Below, one piece after another: positions 14,646 through 23,994 of a DNA stretch of 64,000 nt. The notes under the pieces are model-generated. The model was given only the letters and a program-made list of their open reading frames with translations. It had not been told where the DNA came from and did no database searches. The position numbers and the translations under genes are program-made. The stretch's first letter is position 1, and the number at the start of each line of letters is the position of its first letter. Origin of the DNA: Streptomyces marianii (GTDB lineage Bacteria; Actinomycetota; Actinomycetes; Streptomycetales; Streptomycetaceae); assembly GCF_005795905.1 (NCBI RefSeq), contig NZ_VAWE01000001.1, positions 4,386,001-4,450,000 of the forward strand, written 5' to 3'.

Positions 14646-15993
14646 ATCATCACCCGGCAGACTCCGCCCCCGCTGGCGGAACTCTCCACGTTGGCCTCTC
14701 TCGGCACTCTGTCCGAGTTGGCCCGCCAGCTGTCCGGCCTGGGCGGCTGCACCCGCCCCGTACGTCTCGACGGCCACCGCACCGAGCTCGCGGTGGACCG
14801 GACGACCGGCGAGATCGGCCGTGTCCTGCACCACCTGGACTCGTCGGCCCTGCCCGCCGGTCAGCTCCTCGTCCGCTGCAACAACCGCCGTGCAACCCGG
14901 TGCGCGGCCTGCGCCGAGACCTACCGCCGCGACACCTACCACCTGATCACCGCCGGACTCCGCGGCGGCAAGGGCACTCCCGAACAGGTCTCCACACACC
15001 CGCGCGTCTTCGCCACCTTCACCGCCCCCGGCTTCGGCCCGGTCCACAACCAACCCTCCAGCGGCCGGCCCTGCCGCTGCGGTGTCCGGCACGATGACGC
15101 AGACCCCGCCCTGGGCACGCCCCTCGACCCCGACACCTACGACTACGAAGCGGCCGTGCTGTGGAACGCGCACGCCGGTGCCCTGTGGCGGCGCTTCACG
15201 ATCTACCTCCGCCGGGAGGTCGCCAAGCGCGTCGGCCTCACTCAGCGCGCCTTCCGGGACCATGCCCGGATCTCCTTCGCGAAAGTCGCCGAGTAACCAG
15301 AAGCGAGGCGCGGTCCACTTCCACGCCGTGATCCGCCTCGACGGCCCGGAGGGCGGTGACTCACCGGCGCCCACCTGGGCCACCGCCGAGCTGCTGACAG
15401 ATGCCATCCGGGCCGCGGCAGCCACCGCTCGCGTCAACGGCCCGACGGTCGACGGCCGGTCGCACACCTTCGTCTTCGGCCGACAGCTCGACGTCCGCAC
15501 GGTCCGCACCGCCGACTTCGACGGCGGCCAGGAGCTGACCGAGCGAGCCGTGGCGGCGTACATCGCCAAGTACGCCACCAAGGGCGCCGAGACGGCGACC
15601 GGAACCCTGGATCGACCGCTGAAGTTCCTCGCCGAGCTGGCCCAAGCCCAGATCACCGACCACGCCCGGCGCGTGATCCGCACCGCCTGGTCCCTCGGCG
15701 CCCGCCCCGCACTGGCAGACCTCCGGCTGCGGTCCTGGGCCCACATGCTCGGCTTCCGCGGCCACTTCTCCACCAAGTCCCGCCGCTACTCCACCACTCT
15801 CGGCGCGCTGCGCGACGCTCGCGCCGAATGGCGCCGTGCCCAAGCGGCTGCGCCTGCCACGCAGGACGGCGAATCCACGCTCGTCCTCGCTCACTGGGTG
15901 TTCGCCGGTACCGGCCTGTCCCACGGCGAAGCCTGGCTCGCCGCATCCCTCGAACCCGCCCCCGGAACGGAAGGAGAACCAACCCATGGCTGA
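14646..15993 (+). pseudogene. RepSA-type rolling-circle replication initiator, frameshifted
   Basis: The first frame (IITRQTPPPLAELSTLASLG...) runs to SFAKVAE and a TAA at 15294-15296. The second frame continues at once with QKRGAVHFHAVIRLDG and ends at 15993. Removing one A at 15294-15296 restores a continuous EYQKRGAVHFH. Conserved features across the two parts are a zinc-like CNNRRATRCAAC, the His-x-His metal motif (VHFHAV) and the tyrosine motif in AAYIAKYATKG, all typical of the RepSA/pSAM2 group. No ATG, GTG or TTG lies where the ribosome-binding site (GAAAGGAAC) predicts the start; ATC 14646 occupies that place, perhaps a mutated ATG. Both oddities point to inactivation, unless they are sequencing errors. 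Confidence 0.8.
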
Positions 15994-16216
15994 GCCCCGG
16001 GACGCTGACGCGCCCGAGTCCTTCGACCCGTCCTTAGTCCTTCTGACCGTCGAGGAGGCGGCCCGGCGGCTCCGTATCGGCCGTACGACGTGCTTCCGGC
16101 TCGTCCTCGCCGGAGGGATCGAGTCGGTCACGGTCGGGCGGTTGCGCCGAGTCCCCGCCGACGCCGTGCCTGCCTACGTGGCCAGGTTGCGCCATCGACC
16201 CGTCGAAGCGGCCTGA
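15986..16216 (+). CDS. xis: Excisionase (Xis), HTH/MerR-like
   Basis: The protein has 76 residues. VEEAARRLRIGRTTCFRLVLAGGIESVTVGRLRRVP is the winged HTH of element excisionases. ATG 15986 follows AAGGAGAACC and overlaps the end of rep by eight bases; the int gene starts ten bases after its stop. Xis and Int are therefore probably translated from one message. Xis bends DNA at the att arms and drives Int toward excision. Codon 14 is TTA (in PSLVLL), so excision could be tied to the bldA tRNA and to development. Confidence 0.85.
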   Translation: MAEPRDADAPESFDPSLVLLTVEEAARRLRIGRTTCFRLVLAGGIESVTVGRLRRVPADAVPAYVARLRHRPVEAA

Positions 16217-16226
16217 GGGGGAGGGT

Positions 16227-17465
16227 ATGACGGAGAAGAAGCGCACGCGACAGCCCAACGGGGCTTCGTCCATCTACCTTGGCAAGGACGGGAAGTGGCA
16301 CGGGCGGGTGACGGTCGGTGTCCGCGACGACGGCAAGCCGGACCGCCGCCACATCGAGCGAAAGACCAAAGCCGAGGTGACCAAGGCCGTCCGCGAGATG
16401 GAGCGGGCGCGCGACGAGAAGAAGCTCAGGAAGCCGGGGCAGAGCTGGACTGTGCAAGCGTGGCTTGAGCACTGGGTCGAGAACATCGCCAAGCCGTACG
16501 TGTCGGAGAACACGTACGACGGCTACGAGGTGGACGTACGCGTCCACCTGGTGCCCGGCCTCGGCGCCCACAAGCTCGCTCGCCTGGAGCCGGAACACCT
16601 GGAGCGCTTCTACCGGAATATGCAGGACTCCGGCAGCTCCGCCGGCACCGCCCACCACGTCCACCGCACGGTCCGGGTCGCCCTCGGCGAGGCGGTACGG
16701 CGCGGGCACGTCCCCACCAACGCGGCCGAGATCGCCAAGGCGCCCCGGCTCGAAGAGGCGGACATCGAGCCGTACACGATCGAGGAGGTTCAGAGTCTCC
16801 TCGTCAAAGCGGCCAACCTCCGCAACAGCGCGCGCTGGGTCGTCGCCTTGGCGCTCGGGCTGCGCCAGGGCGAAGCGCTCGGGCTCCACTGGGAGGACCT
16901 CGACCTCGACGCGGGATACGTCCGCATCCGCAAGAACCGGCTCCGGCCGAAGTACGCCCATGGCTGCGGAGACGATCCCTGCGGCCGGAAGGCGGGTTAC
17001 TGCCCTAAGCGGGAGCAGATCCGTCGCGAGCACAAGTTCACCAAGTCCCGAGCCGGGCGCCGCACGGTCGACCTCCCTGGTCCTTTGATCAAGTTCCTGC
17101 GCCAGCACCGGGAGGAGCAGGAGCGGGAGAGGATCGCCGCCGGCATCGACTGGGAGGACAAGGGATACGTCTTCGCCTCGCCGACCGGCGGGCCGCTCAG
17201 CCTGAACACCGACTTCCACGTCTGGAAGCGACTGCTGCGGGACGCGGGCGTGCGAGACGGTCGTCTCCGTGACGCTCGCCACACCGCCGCGACCGTCCTT
17301 CTGATCCTCGGTGTCCCGGACGTCGTGGTCGACGCGATCATGGGCTGGGAACCCGGGGGAGCGGAACGTGTGCGCGCTCGGTACATGCACGTCACCGGAA
17401 CGATGCTGCGGAAGGTCGCCCAGCAAGTCGGCGATGCGCTCTGGGAGCCGCCGAAGACCAACTGA
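16227..17465 (+). CDS. int: Site-specific tyrosine integrase of the tRNA-Ser element
   Basis: The 412-residue protein has an N-terminal arm-binding part (SIYLGKDGKWHGRVTVGVR), a core-binding SAM-like domain (about 75-170) and a catalytic domain. Visible catalytic residues are Arg in LALGLRQGEALGL (about 213), the H-x-x-R-related segment LRDARHTAATVLL, and Tyr in RARYMHV near the C-terminus. A cysteine-rich insert HGCGDDPCGRKAGYC is typical of this pSAM2-like subgroup. The gene points at tRNA-Ser, 82 bp away, with arm-type repeats and a terminator between. All catalytic motifs are present, so the enzyme should be functional and can use the 48-bp repeats at 1005 and 17547 as substrates. Confidence 0.93.
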   Translation: MTEKKRTRQPNGASSIYLGKDGKWHGRVTVGVRDDGKPDRRHIERKTKAEVTKAVREMERARDEKKLRKPGQSWTVQAWLEHWVENIAKPYVSENTYDGYEVDVRVHLVPGLGAHKLARLEPEHLERFYRNMQDSGSSAGTAHHVHRTVRVALGEAVRRGHVPTNAAEIAKAPRLEEADIEPYTIEEVQSLLVKAANLRNSARWVVALALGLRQGEALGLHWEDLDLDAGYVRIRKNRLRPKYAHGCGDDPCGRKAGYCPKREQIRREHKFTKSRAGRRTVDLPGPLIKFLRQHREEQERERIAAGIDWEDKGYVFASPTGGPLSLNTDFHVWKRLLRDAGVRDGRLRDARHTAATVLLILGVPDVVVDAIMGWEPGGAERVRARYMHVTGTMLRKVAQQVGDALWEPPKTN

Positions 17466-17482
17466 GACGGAAACTGAGACGG
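17461..17482 (+). repeat. Arm-type repeat pair at integrase end
   Basis: TGAGAC at 17463-17468 and 17475-17480, with 12-bp spacing, overlaps the integrase stop codon. The same paired motif occurs at 920-937 and 1155-1172. It is a likely Int/Xis arm-binding site. Confidence 0.6.
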
Positions 17483-17487
17483 ACAAC

Positions 17488-17525
17488 GTCGAAGGGCCCC
17501 ACCGCGAACGGTGGGGCCCTTCGAC
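17488..17525 (+). terminator. Terminator after int
   Basis: A perfect 16-bp stem (GTCGAAGGGCCCCACC at 17488-17503 with 17510-17525) and a 6-nt loop lie between int and the 3' end of tRNA-Ser. It should stop both convergent transcripts. Confidence 0.85.
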
Positions 17526-17544
17526 ATCGTGCCCGGTGAGGCAC

Positions 17545-17632
17545 TGGCGGAGGATACGAGATTCGAACTCGTGAGGGGTTGCCCCCAACACGCTTTCCAA
17601 GCGTGCGCCCTAGGCCTCTAGGCGAATCCTCC
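17545..17632 (-). tRNA. tRNA-Ser(GGA), attachment site of the element
   Basis: The minus strand folds as a class II tRNA with acceptor GGAGGAT/ATCCTCC, a long variable arm, and anticodon loop TTGGAAA giving anticodon GGA (decodes UCC). Discriminator G and an encoded CCA are present. Its 3' half is the right copy of the 48-bp att repeat, and the gene remains complete after integration. Confidence 0.97.
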
Positions 17633-17706
17633 GCCGGAAACATTACATGACGCGGAGGAGTGCTCGCGAACTCGTTCCCCGCCCCCACCATCGGGTACTC
17701 TGTGCG

Positions 17707-17795
17707 CAGCCCCTCACGTGGCGCTATCTGACTGAACTCCCCCAGGGCCGGAAGGCAGCAAGGGTAGGTCGGCTCTGGCGGGTGCGTGGGGGGCC
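17707..17795 (+). ncRNA. ffs: Signal recognition particle RNA (bacterial small type)
   Basis: The hallmark apical loop sequence GGCCGGAAGGCAGCAAGGG lies at about 17746-17764, flanked by complementary arms (CCCCTCACG near 17711 with GCGTGGGG near 17785). It lies between tRNA-Ser and dnaX, which is its usual place in Streptomyces. The RNA binds Ffh and targets membrane proteins. The ends are estimated from pairing. Confidence 0.85.
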
Positions 17796-17999
17796 CTTGC
17801 GTTTGCGGTTGTCGCCGTCGGGCGCGACGTCCGGATCCCGGCCCGGTCCTCAGTCCGGATCCGGTCCGTCGTCCGGGCTCCGGTCCGGCGGCGCGGTCGC
17901 GGATCCTCCGGGCCCGGCCGCGCCTGCTGCCCGCTGCCCCGGACGCCCGATCCCCGGTGGCCGCCGTGATTGTCGGTGCGCCCCGATAACCTCGTATGC

Positions 18000-20306
18000 G
18001 TGTCGTCCCTTGCGCTGTACCGCCGCTACCGACCCGAGTCCTTCGCCGAGGTCATCGGGCAGGAGCATGTCACCGACCCGCTGCAGCAGGCGCTGCGGAA
18101 CAACCGGGTCAATCACGCGTACCTGTTCAGCGGGCCGCGCGGATGTGGAAAGACGACCAGTGCCCGCATCCTCGCGCGGTGTCTGAACTGTGAGCAGGGT
18201 CCCACTCCCACCCCCTGCGGCGAGTGCCAGTCCTGCCGGGACCTCGCGCGCAACGGGCCCGGGTCGATCGACGTCATCGAGATCGACGCCGCGTCGCACG
18301 GCGGTGTGGACGACGCCCGCGAGCTGCGGGAGAAGGCGTTCTTCGGGCCCGCGTCCAGCCGTTACAAGATCTACATCATCGACGAGGCCCACATGGTCAC
18401 CTCGGCGGGCTTCAACGCCCTGCTGAAGGTGGTCGAGGAGCCGCCGGAGCACCTCAAGTTCATCTTCGCGACGACCGAACCCGAGAAGGTCATCGGGACG
18501 ATCCGGTCGCGCACGCACCACTATCCGTTCCGCCTCGTGCCGCCCGGGACCCTCAGGGAGTATCTGGGAGAGGTGTGCGGCAGGGAGCGGATCCCCGTCG
18601 AGGACGGGGTCCTCCCCCTGGTCGTCCGGGCCGGGGCGGGTTCGGTCCGCGACTCGATGTCGGTCATGGACCAGCTGCTGGCCGGCGCCGCGGACGACGG
18701 TGTGACGTACGCCATGGCGACGGCCCTCCTGGGCTACACCGACGGATCATTGCTGGACTTGGTCGTGGACGCCTTCGCGTCGGGCGACGGTGCCGCGGCG
18801 TTCGAGGTCGTCGACCGGGTGATCGAGGGCGGCAACGACCCGCGCCGTTTCGTCGCGGATCTGCTGGAGCGGCTGCGGGACCTGGTGATCCTCGCCGCGG
18901 TGCCGGACGCGGCCGAGAAGGGGCTCATCGACGGGCCCGCGGACGTGGTCGAGCGCATGCAGGCGCAGGCCCAGGTGTTCGGGGCAGCCGAGCTCAGCCG
19001 GGCCGCCGACCTGGTCAACACAGGGCTGACGGAGATGCGGGGTGCCACCTCGCCCCGGCTGCAGCTGGAGTTGATCTGCGCCCGGGTGCTGCTGCCCGCC
19101 GCCTTCGACGACGAGCGGTCCCTGCAGGCCAGGCTCGACCGGCTGGAGCGCGGTGCCGCCGCGTTCACGGCGCAGGGTTCCGGGCCGGCGATGGGATACG
19201 TACCGGGGCCGGAGGCGCATGCGCCGATGGTTCCGGGTGGTGGGCCCGCCGCCGCGCGTGCGGCGGTACGGGGCGGGGGAGCGGCACCCGACCAGGCCCA
19301 GCCGCAAGCGGCCCCGCCGCGCCCCGCCCCGCCCGAGCCGGCCCAGCCCGCCCGGCCTGAAACCCTGGAGCCCGGGCCGGCGCAGGCCCCCCGGCAGTCC
19401 GTCGAGGAGGAACCCGCCGGGTCCGCGGTCCCGCAGTCCCGGACGGACCCGTCCCCGGCTCCCGCCGAGGAGTCCACCGCACCGCGCCCCGGCGCGTGGC
19501 CGGGTGCCGCGGCACCCGGATCCGGTGGTGGTGCCGCCGCACGTCCGGGCGCCTGGCCTTCGGCCACGGCGCCCGGCCAGGGCGCCCGCCCTCCGGCGGT
19601 CCCCGCGGCCCCCGCCCCCGCACAGGCTCCCGCCGCTCCCGCCCAGCCGCCACCGGTCGCGCCCGCCGCGGCCCAGGGAGCCGCCCAGGTGCGCAACATG
19701 TGGCCGGGCATCCTGGAGGCGGTGAAGAACCGCCGCCGCTTCACCTGGATCCTTCTCAGCCAGAACGCCCAGGTGGCCGGCTTCGACGGCACCACCCTCC
19801 AGCTCGGTTTCATCAACGCCGGAGCACGTGACAACTTCGCGAGCAGCGGCAGTGAGGACGTGCTGCGGCAGGCGCTCGCCGAGCAGTTCAACGTCCAGTG
19901 GAAGATCGAGGCGATCATCGACCCGTCGGGCGGTACGGGTCAGCCCCCGTCCGGCCCTGGCGGATCGTCCGGCGGCTACGGGGGATACGGCGGTCGGCCC
20001 GCCCAGTCCCCGCCCGCCTCGCCCTCACCGCAGCCTTCGCAGGCACCGCGGGCGCCCCAGCAGCCGGCGGCGCCTTCCTCACCGTCACCGGGTGGGGGAG
20101 GCGGTCCGGCTCCGCAGCCGGGCCCGTCCGCTGCGGAGCCGGCAGGGGCCGCGGCTCTGCAGGCCCCGCCGCGGCAGCCCGTCGCGCTCGAGGACGATAT
20201 CCCGGAAGAGGACGATCCGGATCTCGTGGACTCGGCCCTGTCCGGTCACGACCTGATCGTGAGGGAGCTCGGTGCCACCGTTGTGGAGGAATACACAAAC
20301 GAGTAG
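18000..20306 (+). CDS. dnaX: DNA polymerase III subunits gamma and tau
   Basis: The protein has 768 residues from the GTG at 18000-18002 (reading [20 protein letters not shown], the standard DnaX start). It has Walker [10 protein letters not shown] (about 45-53), zinc-binding cysteines around 60-76 (LNCEQ...CGECQSC), Walker B with [11 protein letters not shown], and [11 protein letters not shown] with the sensor-1 region, followed by lid and collar domains to about residue 380. The rest is a long proline/alanine-rich linker with a conserved tau-type domain (about 560-640, [16 protein letters not shown]). It is the clamp-loader motor of the replisome. No obvious programmed-frameshift site that would make a separate gamma is visible. 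The gene follows the SRP RNA and precedes purD. Confidence 0.95.
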   Translation: MSSLALYRRYRPESFAEVIGQEHVTDPLQQALRNNRVNHAYLFSGPRGCGKTTSARILARCLNCEQGPTPTPCGECQSCRDLARNGPGSIDVIEIDAASHGGVDDARELREKAFFGPASSRYKIYIIDEAHMVTSAGFNALLKVVEEPPEHLKFIFATTEPEKVIGTIRSRTHHYPFRLVPPGTLREYLGEVCGRERIPVEDGVLPLVVRAGAGSVRDSMSVMDQLLAGAADDGVTYAMATALLGYTDGSLLDLVVDAFASGDGAAAFEVVDRVIEGGNDPRRFVADLLERLRDLVILAAVPDAAEKGLIDGPADVVERMQAQAQVFGAAELSRAADLVNTGLTEMRGATSPRLQLELICARVLLPAAFDDERSLQARLDRLERGAAAFTAQGSGPAMGYVPGPEAHAPMVPGGGPAAARAAVRGGGAAPDQAQPQAAPPRPAPPEPAQPARPETLEPGPAQAPRQSVEEEPAGSAVPQSRTDPSPAPAEESTAPRPGAWPGAAAPGSGGGAAARPGAWPSATAPGQGARPPAVPAAPAPAQAPAAPAQPPPVAPAAAQGAAQVRNMWPGILEAVKNRRRFTWILLSQNAQVAGFDGTTLQLGFINAGARDNFASSGSEDVLRQALAEQFNVQWKIEAIIDPSGGTGQPPSGPGGSSGGYGGYGGRPAQSPPASPSPQPSQAPRAPQQPAAPSSPSPGGGGGPAPQPGPSAAEPAGAAALQAPPRQPVALEDDIPEEDDPDLVDSALSGHDLIVRELGATVVEEYTNE

Positions 20307-20367
20307 GCGGTGCCGCTTCGGCGGCCCGCACAAGATCACCGGTGGCGAGCGGGCTACCCTGGCTGCC

Positions 20368-21621
20368 GTGAAGGTCCTCGTCATCGGCGGCGGCGCCCGC
20401 GAACATGCCCTGTGCCGCGCTCTCTCCCTCGACCCCGACGTATCCGCTCTGCACTGCGCGCCCGGCAACGCCGGAATCGCGGACGTCGCCGAGCTGCACA
20501 CGGTGGACGCCCTCGATGGCGACGCCGTGGCCGCACTTGCCGGGAGGCTCGAGGCCGATCTGGTCGTCGTCGGCCCCGAGGCGCCGCTCGTGGCCGGTGT
20601 CGCCGACGCCGTACGGGCCGCGGGCATCCCCTGCTTCGGCCCCTCCCGTGAGGCGGCCCGGCTCGAGGGCTCCAAGGCCTTCGCCAAGGAAGTGATGGCC
20701 GCGGCGAACGTCCCCACGGCGCGCAGCTACGTCTGCACCACCCCGGAGGAGGTCGACGAGGCCCTGGACGCCTTCGGCGCGCCGTACGTCGTCAAGGACG
20801 ACGGGCTCGCCGCTGGCAAGGGCGTCGTCGTGACCGCCGATCTGGAGCAGGCCCGGGAGCACGCGCTGGCCTGCGGCCGCGTGGTCATCGAGGAGTACCT
20901 CGACGGACCCGAGGTCTCGCTCTTCGCCATCACCGACGGCGAGACGGTGCTTCCGCTTCAGCCGGCGCAGGACTTCAAGCGTGCGCTGGACGGCGACGAG
21001 GGGCCGAACACGGGTGGCATGGGCGCGTACTCGCCACTTCCGTGGGCCGATCCGAAGCTGGTCGACGAGGTCGTGGAGACCGTGCTCCAGCCCACCGTGG
21101 ACGAGCTCCGCCGCCGTGGCACACCGTTCGCGGGCCTGCTGTACGCAGGTCTCGCGATCACCGGCCGCGGCGTGCGCGTGATCGAGTTCAACGCCCGTTT
21201 CGGCGACCCCGAGACCCAGGTGGTGCTCGCCAGGCTCAAGACCCCGCTCGCGGGTGTCCTCCTGCACGCGGCCCGCGGCACTCTCGCCGACGAGGCGCCG
21301 CTGACCTGGCGCGGCGACTCCGCCGTGACCGTCGTCATCGCCTCCCACAACTATCCGGCCAAGCCCCGCACCGGCGACCCGATCGGCGGCCTTGACGAGA
21401 TCGCCGTGCAGGACGCGCCGCACGCCTACGTCCTGCACGCCGGGACCAGGCGGGAGGGCGAGGCGATCGTCAGCGCGGGCGGCCGGGTGCTGTCGGTGAC
21501 CGCGACCGGCGAGGACCTGACCGAGGCCCGCGAGCGCGCGTACGCCGCGGTGGAGCGCATCCACCTGGACGGTTCGCACCACCGCAGGGACATCGCCGAG
21601 AAGGCAGCGTCCCACCCCTGA
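20368..21621 (+). CDS. purD: Phosphoribosylamine-glycine ligase
   Basis: The 417-residue ATP-grasp enzyme condenses phosphoribosylamine with glycine (purine step 2). The N-terminus [18 protein letters not shown] carries the GGGxREHA motif; [15 protein letters not shown] (about 140-155) is the ATP-grasp loop; [12 protein letters not shown] (about 213) and [12 protein letters not shown] (about 270) are the metal and substrate signatures. The GTG at 20368-20370 was chosen because it starts the conserved fold directly. It lies 61 bp after dnaX in the same direction. The other pur genes of this window are spread over the next 21 kb. Confidence 0.96.
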   Translation: MKVLVIGGGAREHALCRALSLDPDVSALHCAPGNAGIADVAELHTVDALDGDAVAALAGRLEADLVVVGPEAPLVAGVADAVRAAGIPCFGPSREAARLEGSKAFAKEVMAAANVPTARSYVCTTPEEVDEALDAFGAPYVVKDDGLAAGKGVVVTADLEQAREHALACGRVVIEEYLDGPEVSLFAITDGETVLPLQPAQDFKRALDGDEGPNTGGMGAYSPLPWADPKLVDEVVETVLQPTVDELRRRGTPFAGLLYAGLAITGRGVRVIEFNARFGDPETQVVLARLKTPLAGVLLHAARGTLADEAPLTWRGDSAVTVVIASHNYPAKPRTGDPIGGLDEIAVQDAPHAYVLHAGTRREGEAIVSAGGRVLSVTATGEDLTEARERAYAAVERIHLDGSHHRRDIAEKAASHP

Positions 21622-22098
21622 CGCCCACCGGGCTCCACCGCCCCCGCCCACCGGGCTCCACCACCCACGGACGGGCGGGGGCGGCAGCCGCTCCCCGGTC
21701 CGGTGAGCGGGTTCCCCTGCCCGCTCCCCCAGAGCCTCGGGGCGGGGCACCCGGGCCCGCTCGTGGCGGGTTCGGAGACCCGTCCGGCCCACCGCCCCCT
21801 CCGGCCTGTTCGTCTGACCGCCGCGCGGCCGTCCCCCAGAGGACGGCGCCCTGGCCCGCGTACGGCTGCGGCCCGCCCGTTCGGCGAGGTCCGAGGGTCT
21901 GCGAGGCCCCGGTCACAATGTCAGCAGCTTTGCCCAAAGGCATTCCATCGAGTGACCGCTGCCCCATCCGGATGACGGCCGGGAAAGGCCCAACTAGGGT
22001 GCGGCGCAAGCGTTCCGGCACTTGGCCCACCGACATTGCGATGTCTGTGACGGGTGCCACAGTGGGGGAGTGAGCAACACCGCCGCAGGGCAGAGGGG
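21622..22098. other. Intergenic region with short direct repeat
   Basis: A 477-bp gap follows purD. Directly after the stop, CCCACCGGGCTCCACC occurs twice in tandem (about 21624-21665). The rest has no supported gene. TAGGGT near 21994 could be a -10 box for the next gene. Confidence 0.4.
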
Positions 22099-23829
22099 GT
22101 GAGTCCGGCCGTGTCCGGAACCGTCGTCGGTGAGGAGGCGGGCGCGCTGACCGCGCGTTCCCGTGCCCTCGCCGTGCTGCGGGTGCGCAGCAGGGCGCTG
22201 GCCCTGGTGCTGCTGCCCGCCGCCGTCGCCGTCGTGCTGTTCGTCGGCGGGGTCACCGGCCGGATCGGCGGCGCCCACTGGGACCTCGCGCGCTGGGTGG
22301 TCACCTGCGCCGCCGTCCTCGTGCTGCTGGCCGCCGCCGTGGTCGCCGCCGTCATAGCCCGCGCCAGGCCCGCCGTCAGTCCGACGGTGCCGCTGGCCCC
22401 GGCCGCGGCCCCCGATCTGTACCGGCTGGTCGAGGACCTGGCCGAACGGATGGACGTGCCCGCCCCGTCGGCCATAGCCCTCACCCCGGACTGCGACAGC
22501 TGGCTGGAGGACCGCACGCACCGGGCGCACGGCCCTCGCCGCGCGTCCCGGGACGCGCCCCGGGGCGACGCACCCGTCCTGGTCATCGGCTCCCCGTTCC
22601 TGTGGTGGATGCGGGTCGCCGAGCTGCGCGCGGTGCTCGCGCCGGTCGTCGCCGGCACGGGCCCCTCGGCGCATCCCGACATAGCGGCTGCGCGCCGCTT
22701 CGTGCGCGGCCTGGACGCCGCGGCCGGGCTCGCGGCCCGTCCAGGCCTCGGGCCGGTGCGAAGGCTCGCGTGCGGTGCCGTGGGCCGGGTCGCCCGGGTG
22801 CTGCTGCGCGGTTGCCGCGGTCATGCAACGGAGATGGAGCGCGGAGTCGCCGCAGCCGCCTCCGAGCGTGCGCAGGCGGTGGACTACGGGCTGAGGATCG
22901 TGGCCCAGGAGCAGGTCGGCCTCGCGTACGCGGGATGGGACCGCCTGCTGACCCGCGTGGCGCTGCCCGCCTGGCGGATGGGTCGGTGGCCGAGCCGCCT
23001 CGACGCGGGAGTGGTCTCGGCGCTCACCGAGCTCTCCCGCCGCGACCGGCTGGCGGAGGGCTTCGCCTCCCGGCTCGGGGAGCGTCCGGCCTGCGATCTG
23101 CTGGAGGAGCCGGGGGCGGTGGACGAGGCCGCGTCGCTACTGGCCGCTCGGCTGTTCCACGGCGGGCCCGCCGAGATCGGGCCGGACTGGTCGCCGGTGG
23201 ACTGGCAGCAGTACCCGGAAGAGGTCGTCGACCGGAAGTGGCGCACGGAGGCCGCCCGGCTGCACCGGGTCCTCGACGCGATGGGCGTGCGGCCGTCCGC
23301 GGGTGTTCCCGCGGGCCCCACGCTGGCCCGCGTCATGGAGCACCTCGCCGGCCGCTCCGAGCCGCCGCCGGCCGACGGCCCGGCCCAGGTCCCGCCCGTG
23401 CCCGGGGCGCCGGACACCGAGGGGCCCGGCGCCGCGCTCGCCGCCGGGATCAGCGCCGACGTGGCCCGTGAGGAGGCCGCGCGCGAGCGTTCGGCCACAC
23501 CACCGGGGGCCGCGGACCGCACGGGCGACGCCCCGGACCCCTGGGGCAACGACCCGCTGCCCCTCGTCCCCCTCCAGCCGCCGCGCACCGCACGGGAGCT
23601 GCTCGCCGACCATGTGACGGCCATGGTGTGCTGCGCGGCCGTGGACACCGCCGGCGCCGCTCCCGGCATGGACTGGCTGGACGGACCGGCCCTGCTCATC
23701 AACGGTGAGCGCCGTGCGGACGTGGGTACCCGGGTGCTCAGCCTGGTCGAGGACGGGGACCCGGAGCCGCTGCGTTCCTGGCTGGCGACGGCAGGCGTCC
23801 GGGTCGAGAAGCCGGTCCGGCTGGTGTGA
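22099..23829 (+). CDS. Membrane protein with M48-like N-terminal part, peptidase motif absent
   Basis: The protein has about 576 residues from GTG 22099 (GAGGGGG upstream; a GTG four codons later is an alternative). Two transmembrane helices lie at about residues 33-55 and 70-97. The next segment, LYRLVEDLAERMDVPAPSAI, resembles the start of M48-type peptidase domains, but I see no HExxH motif, so it is probably non-catalytic. The C-terminal third is proline/alanine-rich, with a final folded block (TARELLADHVTAMVCCAAVD). It occupies the position of SCO4069 between purD and a DUF-type enzyme gene. The function is unknown. Confidence 0.7.
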   Translation: MSPAVSGTVVGEEAGALTARSRALAVLRVRSRALALVLLPAAVAVVLFVGGVTGRIGGAHWDLARWVVTCAAVLVLLAAAVVAAVIARARPAVSPTVPLAPAAAPDLYRLVEDLAERMDVPAPSAIALTPDCDSWLEDRTHRAHGPRRASRDAPRGDAPVLVIGSPFLWWMRVAELRAVLAPVVAGTGPSAHPDIAAARRFVRGLDAAAGLAARPGLGPVRRLACGAVGRVARVLLRGCRGHATEMERGVAAAASERAQAVDYGLRIVAQEQVGLAYAGWDRLLTRVALPAWRMGRWPSRLDAGVVSALTELSRRDRLAEGFASRLGERPACDLLEEPGAVDEAASLLAARLFHGGPAEIGPDWSPVDWQQYPEEVVDRKWRTEAARLHRVLDAMGVRPSAGVPAGPTLARVMEHLAGRSEPPPADGPAQVPPVPGAPDTEGPGAALAAGISADVAREEAARERSATPPGAADRTGDAPDPWGNDPLPLVPLQPPRTARELLADHVTAMVCCAAVDTAGAAPGMDWLDGPALLINGERRADVGTRVLSLVEDGDPEPLRSWLATAGVRVEKPVRLV

Positions 23830-23994
23830 GGGAAGCCCGGTCGGTTTCCGCCACCCTCGGCGGGAATGTTGCGTTCCGTTCACGTCAATTCACGACGAAC
23901 GGTGACGGAGTGCGTGCGTTATGTGATGTGCTGGGATCGGCGCTGACGGTCAGCGCGCCGGCACCGGTCTCGGGGGACGAGGGAGGGGCGCACG

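Larger units (their letters stand above)
1005..17594 (+). mobile_element. Integrated AICE-like element in tRNA-Ser(GGA), decayed, carrying toxin and bacteriocin cargo
   Basis: The element is bounded by the 48-bp direct repeat at 1005-1052 and 17547-17594, giving a unit of about 16.5 kb. Int (16227-17465) points at the intact tRNA on the right, with Xis directly upstream and Rep, Spd proteins and a TraB remnant before that. This is the standard gene order of pSAM2/SLP1-type elements. The left part (1214-9440) is cargo: immunity and RNase A-like toxin modules, two WXG100 proteins, a bacteriocin, a membrane protein and a DUF1152 protein. TraB has lost its ATP-binding core, and Rep and an SCO3933-like gene are frameshifted, so autonomous transfer and replication are unlikely, whereas excision could still occur. 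The boundaries are read directly; the mobility status is inferred. Confidence 0.9.
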
